Positions 27,890-36,431 of a stretch of 64,000 bases of DNA are shown in pieces (within the stretch, counting starts at the first letter, position 1; each line of letters begins with the position of its first letter). The stretch is from Paracoccus sp. MBLB3053. GTDB taxonomy: Bacteria; Pseudomonadota; Alphaproteobacteria; Rhodobacterales; Rhodobacteraceae. The notes under the pieces are model-generated. The model worked only from the letters and a program-made list of their open reading frames with translations, made no database searches and had not been told where the DNA came from. Location: the NCBI RefSeq assembly GCF_031822435.1, contig NZ_JAVQLW010000004.1, forward strand, positions 62,001-126,000. The letters are read 5' to 3'. The translations under genes were made by a program, and so were the position numbers.

Positions 27890-28564
27890 ATGCCGACTTT
27901 CTCCGAAATGGAATTCGACCAAAAGATGGCAGAGATAAGAGAGTATCTTGTCGAAGCATGCCAGTTTAAGGGGATACCCTTACAACAGCTGGCAGAAGCT
28001 GCATCTAGGGTTAATGAAATGGACCCGATGCGCTACGTCTTCGATGATGGTGGTAATGGTGCTCGTGCTGAGTTCCACAGGCTGCTAACCGAATCCGGCA
28101 TGAGTGATGAAAATATCGAAGAGCTCGGTCATATCTTTTACACGATGCAATATGACCGGTTCGGCGATTTTTTCAGCAAGCTCGTCTATAACGTCTACAC
28201 TCCAGGTCCAGTTATCAGCACTCCGCCTCCGGGCGGCGAAGCTTGGGATGGGGGTCAGAGGATGCTCTTGGGTGATTTCGACTTCGAGAATGTCCTAGGT
28301 GACCCTGATGACGATACAAATGTCACCCGCCATCGAATCGAAAACCCCTGCATGTTGACAGTGGTGGGGCCGGAAGGCGCTCCTGTCGACTATGCCATTC
28401 CGGGTTGGTCATGTGTTCTTGCCGGGATTATCGTGGCAGCGGCGGCGATCGGTGATTCAGCTCTTGGCTTCCTCGATCGTGTAGTTGATGGTTTCCGAAA
28501 GACGGGCCGCGAATTGAAACGCTTCGCGAAGAAGGCTGTCAAGTTGATAAAGAAACTGTTCTGA
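27890..28564 (+). CDS. Unknown protein with C-terminal membrane segment and basic tail
   Basis: Not recognised. The 224-aa protein has an acidic N-terminal half (EMEFDQKMAEIREYLVEACQ; TESGMSDENIEELGHIFYTM), a Pro/Gly linker (STPPPGGEAWDGGQ), then a single hydrophobic segment (WSCVLAGIIVAAAAIGDSAL) and a strongly basic amphipathic end (KTGRELKRFAKKAVKLIKKL). The last part resembles a membrane-interacting helix. The ATG at 27890 follows GAGGA by 3 bases; a TTG at 27878 is the alternative. Base use differs from catabolic neighbours. It could be an effector or toxin-like membrane protein (speculative). Confidence 0.6.
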   Translation: MPTFSEMEFDQKMAEIREYLVEACQFKGIPLQQLAEAASRVNEMDPMRYVFDDGGNGARAEFHRLLTESGMSDENIEELGHIFYTMQYDRFGDFFSKLVYNVYTPGPVISTPPPGGEAWDGGQRMLLGDFDFENVLGDPDDDTNVTRHRIENPCMLTVVGPEGAPVDYAIPGWSCVLAGIIVAAAAIGDSALGFLDRVVDGFRKTGRELKRFAKKAVKLIKKLF

Positions 28565-28613
28565 AGCAGCCATCCTGAGAGGTTTCCGGGATGAACATCC
28601 GTACCGCCCAATA

Positions 28614-28665
28614 GACCAGCCCCGCCCCTACAGCCCTATACGGAAAGAGCGGGGCGGGGCTGGTC
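28614..28665 (+). terminator. Long GC-rich inverted repeat after the unknown gene
   Basis: Perfect 15-base arms GACCAGCCCCGCCCC and GGGGCGGGGCTGGTC around a 22-base loop, 49 bases beyond the stop at 28564. There is no U-tract, so it may be a Rho-assisted terminator or a mobile palindrome. Confidence 0.55.
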
Positions 28666-28681
28666 GGATCACCGCGGGCTA

Positions 28682-28912
28682 CATGCTGTGATCCATACCC
28701 CTGTCCTGGTGTCTCAGTTCGCGCGCCTGTTCGCCCTTCCGCTCCTGGCCGGCCAGAACCTCCGCCACCCGCGTCACCACGGCCGGCAGTGCCACCCGGA
28801 TCTCGCGGACGACCTGCGAATTTTTCCGGGTTTCCGCCGCCTCGACCGCATTCCACAGCGCCGCCCGATCCTGCATCCAGGCCGGCTCATCGGCCGGGGT
28901 GAGTGTTTCGAC
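28682..28912 (-). pseudogene. MobA/MobL relaxase fragment
   Basis: The minus frame reads PAWMQDRAALWNAVEAAETR, then KNSQVVREIRVALP, the conserved block near residues 55-95 of MobA/MobL (TraA-like) relaxases, then jumps to a basic Gln/Arg-rich end (ERKGEQARELRHQ) and a stop. Most of the protein, including the catalytic His triad, is missing. It is the only trace of a relaxase in the window, although a complete T4SS and coupling protein are present. Confidence 0.7.
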
Positions 28913-28914
28913 GG

Positions 28915-29015
28915 GAGCCGTGCCAGCGCCTCTGGATCCACATTGGCCGACTCGACCATCTGGCGTCCATTTCTCAGGGAAATCTCTACCCGTGCTTCCG
29001 TGTGAATTGGTGCGT
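28915..29015 (-). pseudogene. IS66-family TnpA-like fragment
   Basis: The minus frame reads ARVEISLRNGRQMVES followed by ANVDPEALARL, the C-terminal pattern of IS66 orf1 (TnpA) proteins. It is ~33 residues long, joins the relaxase scrap in another frame, and has no terminal repeats nearby. Short length limits confidence. Confidence 0.5.
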
Positions 29016-29190
29016 TTGCTATACAAGCCCGGAACCGCGCTGCAATGCAATGCAATATTGGGAATGCTGTGACGCGCGCGGCGGAGAGGACACCATGACC
29101 CAGTTTCGCAACTGCCGCGAATGGCCGTAAAGTCCGCTTCACCGACCGTCATCGGCTCGAAATGCTGCGCCACGTGTCGAACGGCCGCAT

Positions 29191-29250
29191 CGGCGAATGC
29201 CGCCGTGCGGCATCGGCGATGCTCGACCGGCGACTCTGGGCCGATGCGAC
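29191..29250 (+). repeat. Dispersed repeat family R2, copy D (diverged)
   Basis: GGCGAATGCCGCCGTGCGGC, then GATGCTCGACCGGCGACTCT and GGGCCG. The stem here is ATGCCGC-CGT-GCGGCAT, with both arms changed relative to copies A-C so that pairing is kept. The surrounding 28566-29349 otherwise holds only gene fragments. Confidence 0.6.
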
Positions 29251-29349
29251 CTTTCGCAAAACGACGCTTTAAGACACATACGGCCTGAGAGGCGTGGTGC
29301 TCAAACAAACAGACATCAAGGCCGCAGGGTCTAACGGCAAGTCGCGCCA

Positions 29350-30087
29350 TCAGGTCACGCCGGCCCTCAACAGCACCGTGACGGCGCTGTCGAAATGCTC
29401 GCCGATGGCGGCTTCGGCGCGGCCGGGATCCTGGGCGAGGATCGCGGTCGCAATGCGCTCGTGACAGCGGATATTCTCCTGTCGGTTCTCGTAGGTCGCG
29501 CGCGAGCGCCAGCCGATCGCCCAGGTTTGCCGGGTGATGACGCGGAAACTGTCCACGAGGATGGAATAAAGCGCATTGCCCGAGGCACGGGCGATGATCT
29601 CGTGAAAGCGGATATCCAGTTCCATGATGGTCTCGGGGGCATTCTCTTCCAATGCCTCGAACATCTGCCCCACCACATCCAGTAACTCGCGCGCTTCGGC
29701 ATCACTGCGCCGCAAGGCAGCGAGACTGGCCGTGCGCAACTCCAATGTGCGGCGGACGTCGAGTATCTGCTGGATGCTCAATTGCCCGGTATAGACCGTG
29801 TGATCTAGAATCATGCTCAGAGCATCGGCATCGGCGGCGGCCACCCGCGCACGGCGGCCATTGCCGACTTCGAGAATGCGCAGGGCAGCGAGCCCGCGCA
29901 ACGCCTCGCGCGCGATGGTGCGCGACACATCCAACTCTGTGGCCAATGCGGCTTCGGAGGGCAGAACATCTCCTGAAACCAGCTTCTTGTCGCGGATCAG
30001 GGTGCGAATGTCCCGCATCACCCGCTCGACCAGGCCGGAGGATTTCAGTTGATCACCTTTGCTGGATTGTATGATAGGTTTATTCAT
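29350..30087 (-). CDS. FadR-subfamily (FCD domain) GntR regulator
   Basis: A 245-aa regulator with N-terminal winged helix (GLVERVMRDIRTLIRD; LPSEAALATELDVSRTIARE; ALRGLAALRILEV) and C-terminal FCD domain; the metal/ligand positions are suggested by ELDIRFHEIIARASGN and CHERIATAILAQD. FadR-type regulators sense carboxylates such as sugar acids. It is divergent from the dehydratase-SDR-TRAP genes and probably represses them. The ribosome site is weak. The 203-base gap contains GTCGCAC twice (30091, 30162), possible half-sites. Confidence 0.9.
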   Translation of the reverse strand: MNKPIIQSSKGDQLKSSGLVERVMRDIRTLIRDKKLVSGDVLPSEAALATELDVSRTIAREALRGLAALRILEVGNGRRARVAAADADALSMILDHTVYTGQLSIQQILDVRRTLELRTASLAALRRSDAEARELLDVVGQMFEALEENAPETIMELDIRFHEIIARASGNALYSILVDSFRVITRQTWAIGWRSRATYENRQENIRCHERIATAILAQDPGRAEAAIGEHFDSAVTVLLRAGVT

Positions 30088-30290
30088 TTAGTCGCACAGC
30101 CACGCTGATTTCTGTTGCCAAAAGATAGCATTCCGTCTTAACGGGATGAAGTCATATCTGTGTCGCACCGGATTCGAGGAGGAACCGGTGCCCGCGCCGG
30201 GCAGTCGTCCGGGAGTCGCGGGCGCTGGGGTGGTCTTTGCATGCCGATCAGTGGCGGCACAGCGCAGGTGCGAGGGGAGGCCGACCAGAA

Positions 30291-31496
30291 ATGAAGATCA
30301 CCGCCATACGGACCTATCGGGTCGAGGAATTCGCCAACGTCCTTTGGGTCCATATCGAAACCGATGCCGGGATCACCGGCCTGGGCGAGACCTTTTACGG
30401 TGCCGAGGCCTGCGAGGCGCATATCCACAACACGCTGGCGGTGCGGCTGCTGGGCCAGGACCCGCTGAAGATTGAGCTTCTGCACAAGGAAATGATCTCG
30501 CTGCCGAATGCGCAAGCCTCGACCGGGGTCGAATACCGTGCGGCTTCGGCGGTGGATATCGCGCTGTGGGACATTTTCGGAAAGGTCGCCGGCCAGCCGG
30601 TCCACACCATGCTGGGCGGGCAGAGCTGGGATCGGGTCCGCGTCTACAATACCTGTGCCGGTACCCGCTATGTGCGCACCAACAAGATCAAGCCGGTCGA
30701 TACGTGGAACCTGAACACCGAACCGTCGCCCTATGAGGACCTCGACGGCTTCATGACCCGGGCCGGCGAATTGGCCGAAGATCTGCTGGATCAGGGCATC
30801 ACCGCGATGAAAATCTGGCCCTTCGATCCGGCCGCGATCGAGAACAAGGGCATGTTCATCACCGCTGAGCAGATGAAAACGGCGCTGAAGCCGTTCGAGT
30901 TGATCCGCAAGGCGGTCGGCGACCGGATGGAAATTATGGTCGAGCTGCACTCGCTGTGGAACCTCCCCGTCGCAAAGGACATCGCCCGCGCCATCGAGCC
31001 CTATGCGCCGCGCTGGTATGAGGACCCTATCCGGATGAATTCGCCGCAGGCTTTGGCAGAATTCGCGCGCTCCACGTCGGTGTGGACCTGCGCCTCGGAA
31101 ACGCTGGGGTCGCGCTTCGCTTACAAGGACTACATGGATCGCGACGCCGCGCATGTCGTGATGGCCGACCTGTGCTGGACCGGCGGGCTGACGGAAGGCC
31201 GCAAGATCGCCGCCATGGCCGATACCTATCACCGCCCCTTCGCGCCGCATGATTGTATCGGCCCAGTCGGATTTGCAGCTGCCATCCACATGAGCTTCAG
31301 CCAGCCGAATACACTGATCCAGGAAAGCGTCCGTGCCTTCTACAAGGGCTGGTATCGGGAACTGGTGACCGAAGTGCCGCGCATCGAGGGCGGTTTTGTC
31401 TATCCGATGGAGGGGCCGGGCCTGGGCACCGAGCTTGTGCCTGCCTTCTTTGAGCGCAGCGACCTTACCACACGCCTGTCGGAGTTGGACCAATGA
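30291..31496 (+). CDS. Enolase-superfamily sugar-acid dehydratase (mandelate racemase group)
   Basis: A 401-aa enzyme. Metal ligands are spaced by 26 residues: E218 (MVELH), E244 (WYEDP) and E270 (ASETLG). K174 (MKIWPF) and H320 (APHDC) are the catalytic base candidates, as in galactonate/mannonate-type acid-sugar dehydratases, which turn an aldonate into a 2-keto-3-deoxy acid. The ATG at 30291 follows GGGGAGG; an earlier ATG at 30237 adds 18 non-conserved residues. It overlaps the SDR gene (ATGA), and TRAP genes follow, pointing to uptake and catabolism of a sugar acid. The exact acid cannot be read. Confidence 0.9.
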   Translation: MKITAIRTYRVEEFANVLWVHIETDAGITGLGETFYGAEACEAHIHNTLAVRLLGQDPLKIELLHKEMISLPNAQASTGVEYRAASAVDIALWDIFGKVAGQPVHTMLGGQSWDRVRVYNTCAGTRYVRTNKIKPVDTWNLNTEPSPYEDLDGFMTRAGELAEDLLDQGITAMKIWPFDPAAIENKGMFITAEQMKTALKPFELIRKAVGDRMEIMVELHSLWNLPVAKDIARAIEPYAPRWYEDPIRMNSPQALAEFARSTSVWTCASETLGSRFAYKDYMDRDAAHVVMADLCWTGGLTEGRKIAAMADTYHRPFAPHDCIGPVGFAAAIHMSFSQPNTLIQESVRAFYKGWYRELVTEVPRIEGGFVYPMEGPGLGTELVPAFFERSDLTTRLSELDQ

Positions 31497-32260
31497 GCCT
31501 GAAACTGTTCGCTCTGACCGGGCGCACGGCGTTGATCACCGGCTCGTCCCGTGGGCTGGGCCGAGCCTTCGCCGAGGGGCTGGCGGGCGCAGGCGCCCGG
31601 GTGATCCTGAATGGCGTCGATGTTGCGCGGCTGGAAATCGCGGCGAACGATATGCGGGCGGCCGGCCATGACGTGCTGACCGCTGCGTTCGACGTCACCG
31701 ACGAGACGGCCATTATCAACGCTTTCGAAGGTTTCGACGCCGAGGGCGTGGCGGTGGATATTCTGGTCAACAATGCCGGCATCCAGTTCCGCAAGCCGAT
31801 GCTGGAGCTGGCCACCGCCGACTGGCGCCGGGTGATCGAGGCGAACCTGACCTCGGCTTTCGTGATCGGGCGCGAGGCAGCCCGGCGGATGGCGCCACGT
31901 GGACGCGGCAAAATCATCAATATCGGCTCACTGACCTCGGAACTCGCCCGTGCCACGGTAGCGCCCTACACGGTCGCCAAGGGTGGCATTAAGATGCTGA
32001 CCAAGGCCATGGCCGCTGAATGGGGCGAGGCTGGCATCCAGGCCAATGCCATCGGCCCCGGCTACATGGTCACCGACATGAACGAGGCACTGCTGTCGAA
32101 TCCGGATTTCGACGGCTGGGTCAAGGCGCGCACGCCAATGCGGCGATGGGGTCTGCCCGAGGAGCTGGCGGGAACCGCGATCTACCTCGCCTCGGACGCG
32201 TCCAATTATGTCTCGGGCCAGATCATCTATGCCGATGGCGGGATGATCTCGGTCCTTTGA
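31493..32260 (+). CDS. SDR oxidoreductase, gluconate 5-dehydrogenase-like
   Basis: A 255-aa classical SDR: cofactor loop TGSSRGLGRAF (17-27), NNAG (LVNNAGIQFRKPM), catalytic Ser (NIGSLTSEL) and Y-x-x-x-K in PYTVAKGG. The start FALTGRTALITGSSRGLGRA and IQFRKPMLEL resemble gluconate 5-dehydrogenases (Ga5DH/IdnO), which interconvert gluconate and 5-ketogluconate. The start overlaps the dehydratase stop, so the two act on linked steps. An intergenic GCCGG/CCGGC hairpin follows it. Confidence 0.9.
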   Translation: MSLKLFALTGRTALITGSSRGLGRAFAEGLAGAGARVILNGVDVARLEIAANDMRAAGHDVLTAAFDVTDETAIINAFEGFDAEGVAVDILVNNAGIQFRKPMLELATADWRRVIEANLTSAFVIGREAARRMAPRGRGKIINIGSLTSELARATVAPYTVAKGGIKMLTKAMAAEWGEAGIQANAIGPGYMVTDMNEALLSNPDFDGWVKARTPMRRWGLPEELAGTAIYLASDASNYVSGQIIYADGGMISVL

Positions 32261-32318
32261 ACAGCCGCCGGCGGGAGGCCGGCAATCCATAAACATGGTC
32301 AACGGGAGGATGTGACCC

Positions 32319-33296
32319 ATGGCAGTAATCAAGACCCTGACGGTGGCGCTGGCCGCCAGCCTGACCTTTGGCACCGCGGCTTTTGCACAGGAATTCACCG
32401 CGCGACTGTCGCTGGACGTGCAGGAAGGCAACCCTAAATATGTCGCGGCGGAGAACTTCGCCAACGCGGTGTCCGAGGCCACCGATGGTGCGGTGAAATT
32501 CCAGCTCTTCGCCAACGGCCTTTTGGGTGGCGAGGTGGAATCCGCCGAGGGGATGCGTCTGGGCTCGGTCCAGGCCGGCATCATCACCAGCTCGGTCTTC
32601 GCCACGTGGATTCCCGAGGTGCAGGTGTTGGACCTGCCGTTCCTGTTCCGGGACGACGCCCATGCCGCAGCGGCGAACGCGGTCCTGACAGAACGGCTTG
32701 CCTCGAAATTCGAGGAGCAGGGCTTCCATCTGCTGGGCTTTTCGATTAACGGCGCGCGTCAGCCGATGAGCACCTTCCCCGTCGATGCGCCAAGCGATGT
32801 CGCCGGCAAGAAGATCCGTGTGATCCAGAGCCCGATCCATATCGCCCTATGGGAGGCTGTCGGCGCCCGACCGGTGCCGATCCCGGCCTCCGAGGTCTAT
32901 AACGCCATGCAGACCGGCGTCGTCGACATGTTTGACAACACGGCCACCAACTACCTGACCTTCCGATTCTATGAAGTGGCGCCGCATTACACTGATCTGC
33001 GCCATGTCTATGCGATGGGCAGCTGGGTCGTGGCGAAGAGCTGGTGGGATTCGCTGCCGGGCGAATATCAGCAATCCATCACCAAGGCCGCGACGGAAGT
33101 GCAGGCGGAGGCCGGGCCGTTGCTGGCCGAGGTCGATGCCGCATCGCTGGCCGAGACCGAGAAGCTGGGCGCCACCCTGCATGTCGTCAGCGACAAGCAG
33201 CCCTGGATCGAACTGATGGAACCGGTCTTGGCCAAGTTCGCGCCGCAAATCCCCGGTGCCGAAGAGACGATCGGAGCCATCAAGGCGATCGAGTGA
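32319..33296 (+). CDS. TRAP transporter substrate-binding protein (DctP family)
   Basis: A 325-aa periplasmic protein with a Sec signal (IKTLTVALAASLTFGTAAFA) and DctP features: GVVDMFDNTATNYLTFRFYE, VLDLPFLFRDDAHA and GKKIRVIQSP with an arginine that typically binds the carboxylate. GGAGG lies about 9 bases before the ATG. It delivers a sugar acid or other carboxylate to the fused permease that follows (inference from neighbours). Confidence 0.93.
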   Translation: MAVIKTLTVALAASLTFGTAAFAQEFTARLSLDVQEGNPKYVAAENFANAVSEATDGAVKFQLFANGLLGGEVESAEGMRLGSVQAGIITSSVFATWIPEVQVLDLPFLFRDDAHAAAANAVLTERLASKFEEQGFHLLGFSINGARQPMSTFPVDAPSDVAGKKIRVIQSPIHIALWEAVGARPVPIPASEVYNAMQTGVVDMFDNTATNYLTFRFYEVAPHYTDLRHVYAMGSWVVAKSWWDSLPGEYQQSITKAATEVQAEAGPLLAEVDAASLAETEKLGATLHVVSDKQPWIELMEPVLAKFAPQIPGAEETIGAIKAIE

Positions 33297-33375
33297 CGAC
33301 CGATGATCGGGCGCAGCCCCTGCCGCGCCCGAACCGGCCCATCGTGACACCGGCAGCCAAGGAAAGGCATCCGTG

Positions 33376-35256
33376 ATGCAGGACAATCCGATAATCAACC
33401 TGGAAACGGCTGGCGATCCCGTTCCCGCGACGGGCCTGCAGCGCCCGGCCCGCTTGGTGGAAGAGATCGCCGGAGGGATCGCAGTCTTCCTTCTGGTCGC
33501 GATGACCGCGGTGATCTTCGTCAGCGTGATCGCCCGCTACGCATTCAGCCAAGGCGTCCCTTGGAGCGAGGAATTCGCGATCTGGGGCTTTACTTGGTTG
33601 ATTTTCATCGGCGTTGCAATGGGAATGCGGGGGCAGCGGCATGTCTCGGTCGAACTAGTGCTTGATCGGATGTCGCCAGGTCTGCGCCGCGTTGCCGAGT
33701 TCCTGCGTGATGTGCTGATCGCCTTGGCCCTGATTGCGCTGACCATCGCGGGCTATCAGTTGTCGAACATGGTCGGAGGCGTCAGCACCGCCCTGCGCTG
33801 GCCGAACGCGTTGCGCTATGCGGTGATCCCGGCCGCGGGCGCGTTGGCTCTATTCTTTTATCTGTCCGAACCCGTCCAGCCGCGCGCGATCCTGCGACGG
33901 GCCGCTGCGATTCTTTTAGGCGGTCTGCTCTGCATTGGGATGCAGTATCCGGCGCTGTCCCCCTTCGCGGGCATGTCGGCCAGCCTACTGATGCTCGTGA
34001 CCTTCTTCATTGCCCTGGCGCTCGGCGTTCCCGTCGCCTTTTCGATGCTGCTCGGGGTGGTGATGACCACCTGGAGCGGCGGCCTGCTGCCCGCACCGGC
34101 CGTGATCCAGAACATGGTCGCGGGGTCGAGCAAGTTCATCCTGCTGGCGATCCCTTTCTTTCTGACCACAGGCTATCTCTTGAACATCGGTGGGCTGTCC
34201 GCGCGGCTCATCGATCTGGCGGTGGCACTGTTTGGACACTTCCGGGGTGGGCTGGCGCAGGTGAACGTGTTCAACAGCGTGTTGGTCGGCGGCATTTCCG
34301 GCTCCTCGGGCGCCGATGCCGCCAGCACCACCAAGGTGCTGGTGCCGCAGATGGTCAAGCGGGGCTATTCTCCCGCATTCTCCTGCGCGATCACGGCGGT
34401 GTCCTCTATCCTGCCGAACATTCTGCCGCCGGCCATCGCCATGCTGGTCTACGCCTCGGTGGCGAATGTCTCGATCGCGCAGCTGTTCGTTGCCGGGATC
34501 GTTCCGGGCTTGCTGATCGCCGCCGCCCTGATGTTCGTCAACAATGTCACTGCCCGTCGCCGGGGCTATGAGGCTTCGGGCATTCGTGCGCCGATGCATG
34601 TGGTCTGGCGCGCCTTCGTCCGCGCCTTGCCTGCTCTGGTCATCGCGGTCGCGGTGCTGGGCTGCATCCGCTTCGGCATCACCACCGCGACCGAGGCCGG
34701 GGTGATCGCGCTTGTCTGGGCGCTGGTGCTGGGCCAGTTCATCTTCCGCGAATGCACGTGGCGTGAGTTATACCGCTCGCTTGCCGATTGCTGCGTGGAC
34801 AGCGCTCTGATCGGTTTCCTGATCGCGGCATCGGTGCCCTTCGCCTGGGTGCTGGTTGCCGAAGGACTTCCGCAAGATCTGATCGCCCATGCGAAGGATC
34901 TGGCGCTTGGCCCGTACGGCCTTCTGTTGATAATGGTGCTTACGCTGTTCGTGGCAGGGATGTTCCTCGACCTCACCCCCGCGATGCTGATCGCCGCCCC
35001 CTTGTTCCTGCCGCTGATGACTGCCGCCGGCTTCGACCCGATTCAGGTCGGCATCATCATGATCATCAACCTGCAACTGGGCGGGGTGACGCCCCCGGTA
35101 GGCATCCTTGTCTTTATTGCCTCGCAGATTAGCCAAACGCCAGCATCGGCAGTGTTCCGCGAGGTCGTGCCTTTCGTCATCGCCGTCGTTGCCGTGCTGG
35201 CTGCAGTCTGCATTTTTCCGGTGCTGTCGCTTGGTCTCTGGTCGCTGGTCGGTTGA
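33376..35256 (+). CDS. TRAP transporter fused small and large permease subunits (DctQM)
   Basis: A 626-aa membrane protein: residues ~1-190 are the four-helix DctQ part (IFVSVIARYAFSQGVPWSEE; GMRGQRHVSVELVLD), followed by the ~430-aa DctM part with GGISGSSGADAASTTKVLVP and PPVGILVFIASQ. It uses an ion gradient to import the DctP ligand. The ATG at 33376 has AAAGG upstream; an adjacent GTG at 33373 is possible. It is the last gene of the sugar-acid cassette; an IS21 end lies 115 bases on. Confidence 0.93.
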   Translation: MQDNPIINLETAGDPVPATGLQRPARLVEEIAGGIAVFLLVAMTAVIFVSVIARYAFSQGVPWSEEFAIWGFTWLIFIGVAMGMRGQRHVSVELVLDRMSPGLRRVAEFLRDVLIALALIALTIAGYQLSNMVGGVSTALRWPNALRYAVIPAAGALALFFYLSEPVQPRAILRRAAAILLGGLLCIGMQYPALSPFAGMSASLLMLVTFFIALALGVPVAFSMLLGVVMTTWSGGLLPAPAVIQNMVAGSSKFILLAIPFFLTTGYLLNIGGLSARLIDLAVALFGHFRGGLAQVNVFNSVLVGGISGSSGADAASTTKVLVPQMVKRGYSPAFSCAITAVSSILPNILPPAIAMLVYASVANVSIAQLFVAGIVPGLLIAAALMFVNNVTARRRGYEASGIRAPMHVVWRAFVRALPALVIAVAVLGCIRFGITTATEAGVIALVWALVLGQFIFRECTWRELYRSLADCCVDSALIGFLIAASVPFAWVLVAEGLPQDLIAHAKDLALGPYGLLLIMVLTLFVAGMFLDLTPAMLIAAPLFLPLMTAAGFDPIQVGIIMIINLQLGGVTPPVGILVFIASQISQTPASAVFREVVPFVIAVVAVLAAVCIFPVLSLGLWSLVG

Positions 35257-35370
35257 AACGGAAAAAAGGGGTCAATCCCAGTCAGGTGACAGACTGGCAG
35301 GGGAAGCGATCCGTCCATCATGACGTGCAAGGTCATGAATGGTCCGCATTTCGAGATCGGAGAGCTTGAA

Positions 35371-36085
35371 TGTTGATTTCCACCCAGAACTGACTCGGGT
35401 TTTCCATCGAGAATTGACCCACCTTGAGATTATGTTGGGCGGGTCATGACCTGGTCAAGGCATCGGTATCCTCCCTCTTCTTGCGTGTCGCGGCAGCCGA
35501 GCTTGCCTTGAAGCGGAAGCTGTCATTTCCTGTTTCGTGAATGTGGCAGCGGTGGGTTAGGCGATCGAGCAGCGCGGTGGTCATCTAGGCATCACCGAAG
35601 AGTGAGCCATCGTGGCGCCATCGGTCCGAGCCCGATGGCGAACGCCCATTCGCTGAAGCTGAGATTGGTGGTGATAATGACGCTGGTGCGCTCGTAAAGC
35701 TTGCTCAGGAGGTGGAAGAGCAAGGCACCGCCTGAGGGGCTGAACGGCGATATCCCAGCTCATCCAAGATCACGAGATCCTGCCGCATCAGGGTTTCCGC
35801 CAGCTGGCCGGTCCTGCCTCTCGCCTTTTCCTGCTCGAGCGTGTTGACTAGTTCTATGGTCGAGAAGAACCGAACCTTTCAGCGATGATACTCGATGGCC
35901 TGGATGCCGAGGGCGGTCGCGACATGGGTCTTCCCGGTGCCCGGCCCCCCGATTAAGACGATGTTCTCGGCGCCGCCCATGAACTCGCAGCGGTGCAGCT
36001 GGCGCACTGTCGCCTCATTGACTTCGCTGGCCGAGAAGTCGAAGCCAGACAGGTCCTTGTAGGCGGGAAAGCGGGCGATCGGGCA
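35371..36085 (-). mobile_element. IS21-family remnant with decayed istB
   Basis: TGTTGATTTCCACCC at 35371 with repeated GAATTGACCCACC-like motifs is an IS21-type end. The minus strand then carries an istB pseudogene: [36 protein letters not shown] (Walker A), a stop and frameshift near 35880, LVNTLEQEKARGRTGQLAET, LVILDELGY and [20 protein letters not shown]. The N-terminal third, istA and the other end are missing. The element is inactive. Confidence 0.82.
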
Positions 36086-36295
36086 TTCCGTGCCAAGGAT
36101 TGGGAACGTGCGGCGCCGGTTGCGCCGCGGAAGAATTGCCCGATCAAAGGGAATATTTCGGCCAAGGGCGAGAAGATCTATCACATGCCCTGGTCGCCGG
36201 CCTATGCCAAAACCCGGATCAATGTCTCGAAAGGCGAGCGCTGGTTCTGCAACGAGCAGGAAGCCGTCGCGGCGGGTTGGCGGGCTGCGCGCTGA
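36080..36295 (+). pseudogene. C-terminal fragment of a secreted nuclease-like protein
   Basis: The plus frame reads [11 protein letters not shown], then [40 protein letters not shown] and [13 protein letters not shown], ending at TGA 36295. This Cys-containing end block occurs at the C-terminus of thermonuclease-family (SNase) proteins. The catalytic domain is missing, cut by the IS21 remnant. Confidence 0.68.
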
Positions 36296-36367
36296 ACATG
36301 AGCGCTCTGGCAGGATGACCTGGGGTGGAAGGGGTCAAGATGCGCTGAGGCCACGATAACAGCACAT

Positions 36368-36400
36368 CATATTGAAAAATATGAATTTGGTGACTATACT
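36368..36400 (+). promoter_or_regulatory. Sigma70-type promoter with palindromic operator over the -35
   Basis: TTGAAA (36372-36377), a 17-base spacer and TATACT (36395-36400) lie 32 bases before the next start codon. CATATT-GAAA-AATATG (36368-36383) is a perfect palindrome covering the -35, suggesting a repressor site. Confidence 0.65.
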
Positions 36401-36431
36401 CTAGGGCACAGCGTGCCGGAGTCCCAAATTC

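Noticed and set aside
30138..31493. 451-codon minus-strand frame opposite the dehydratase
   Set aside because: Shadow of an enzyme with all three metal ligands in place.
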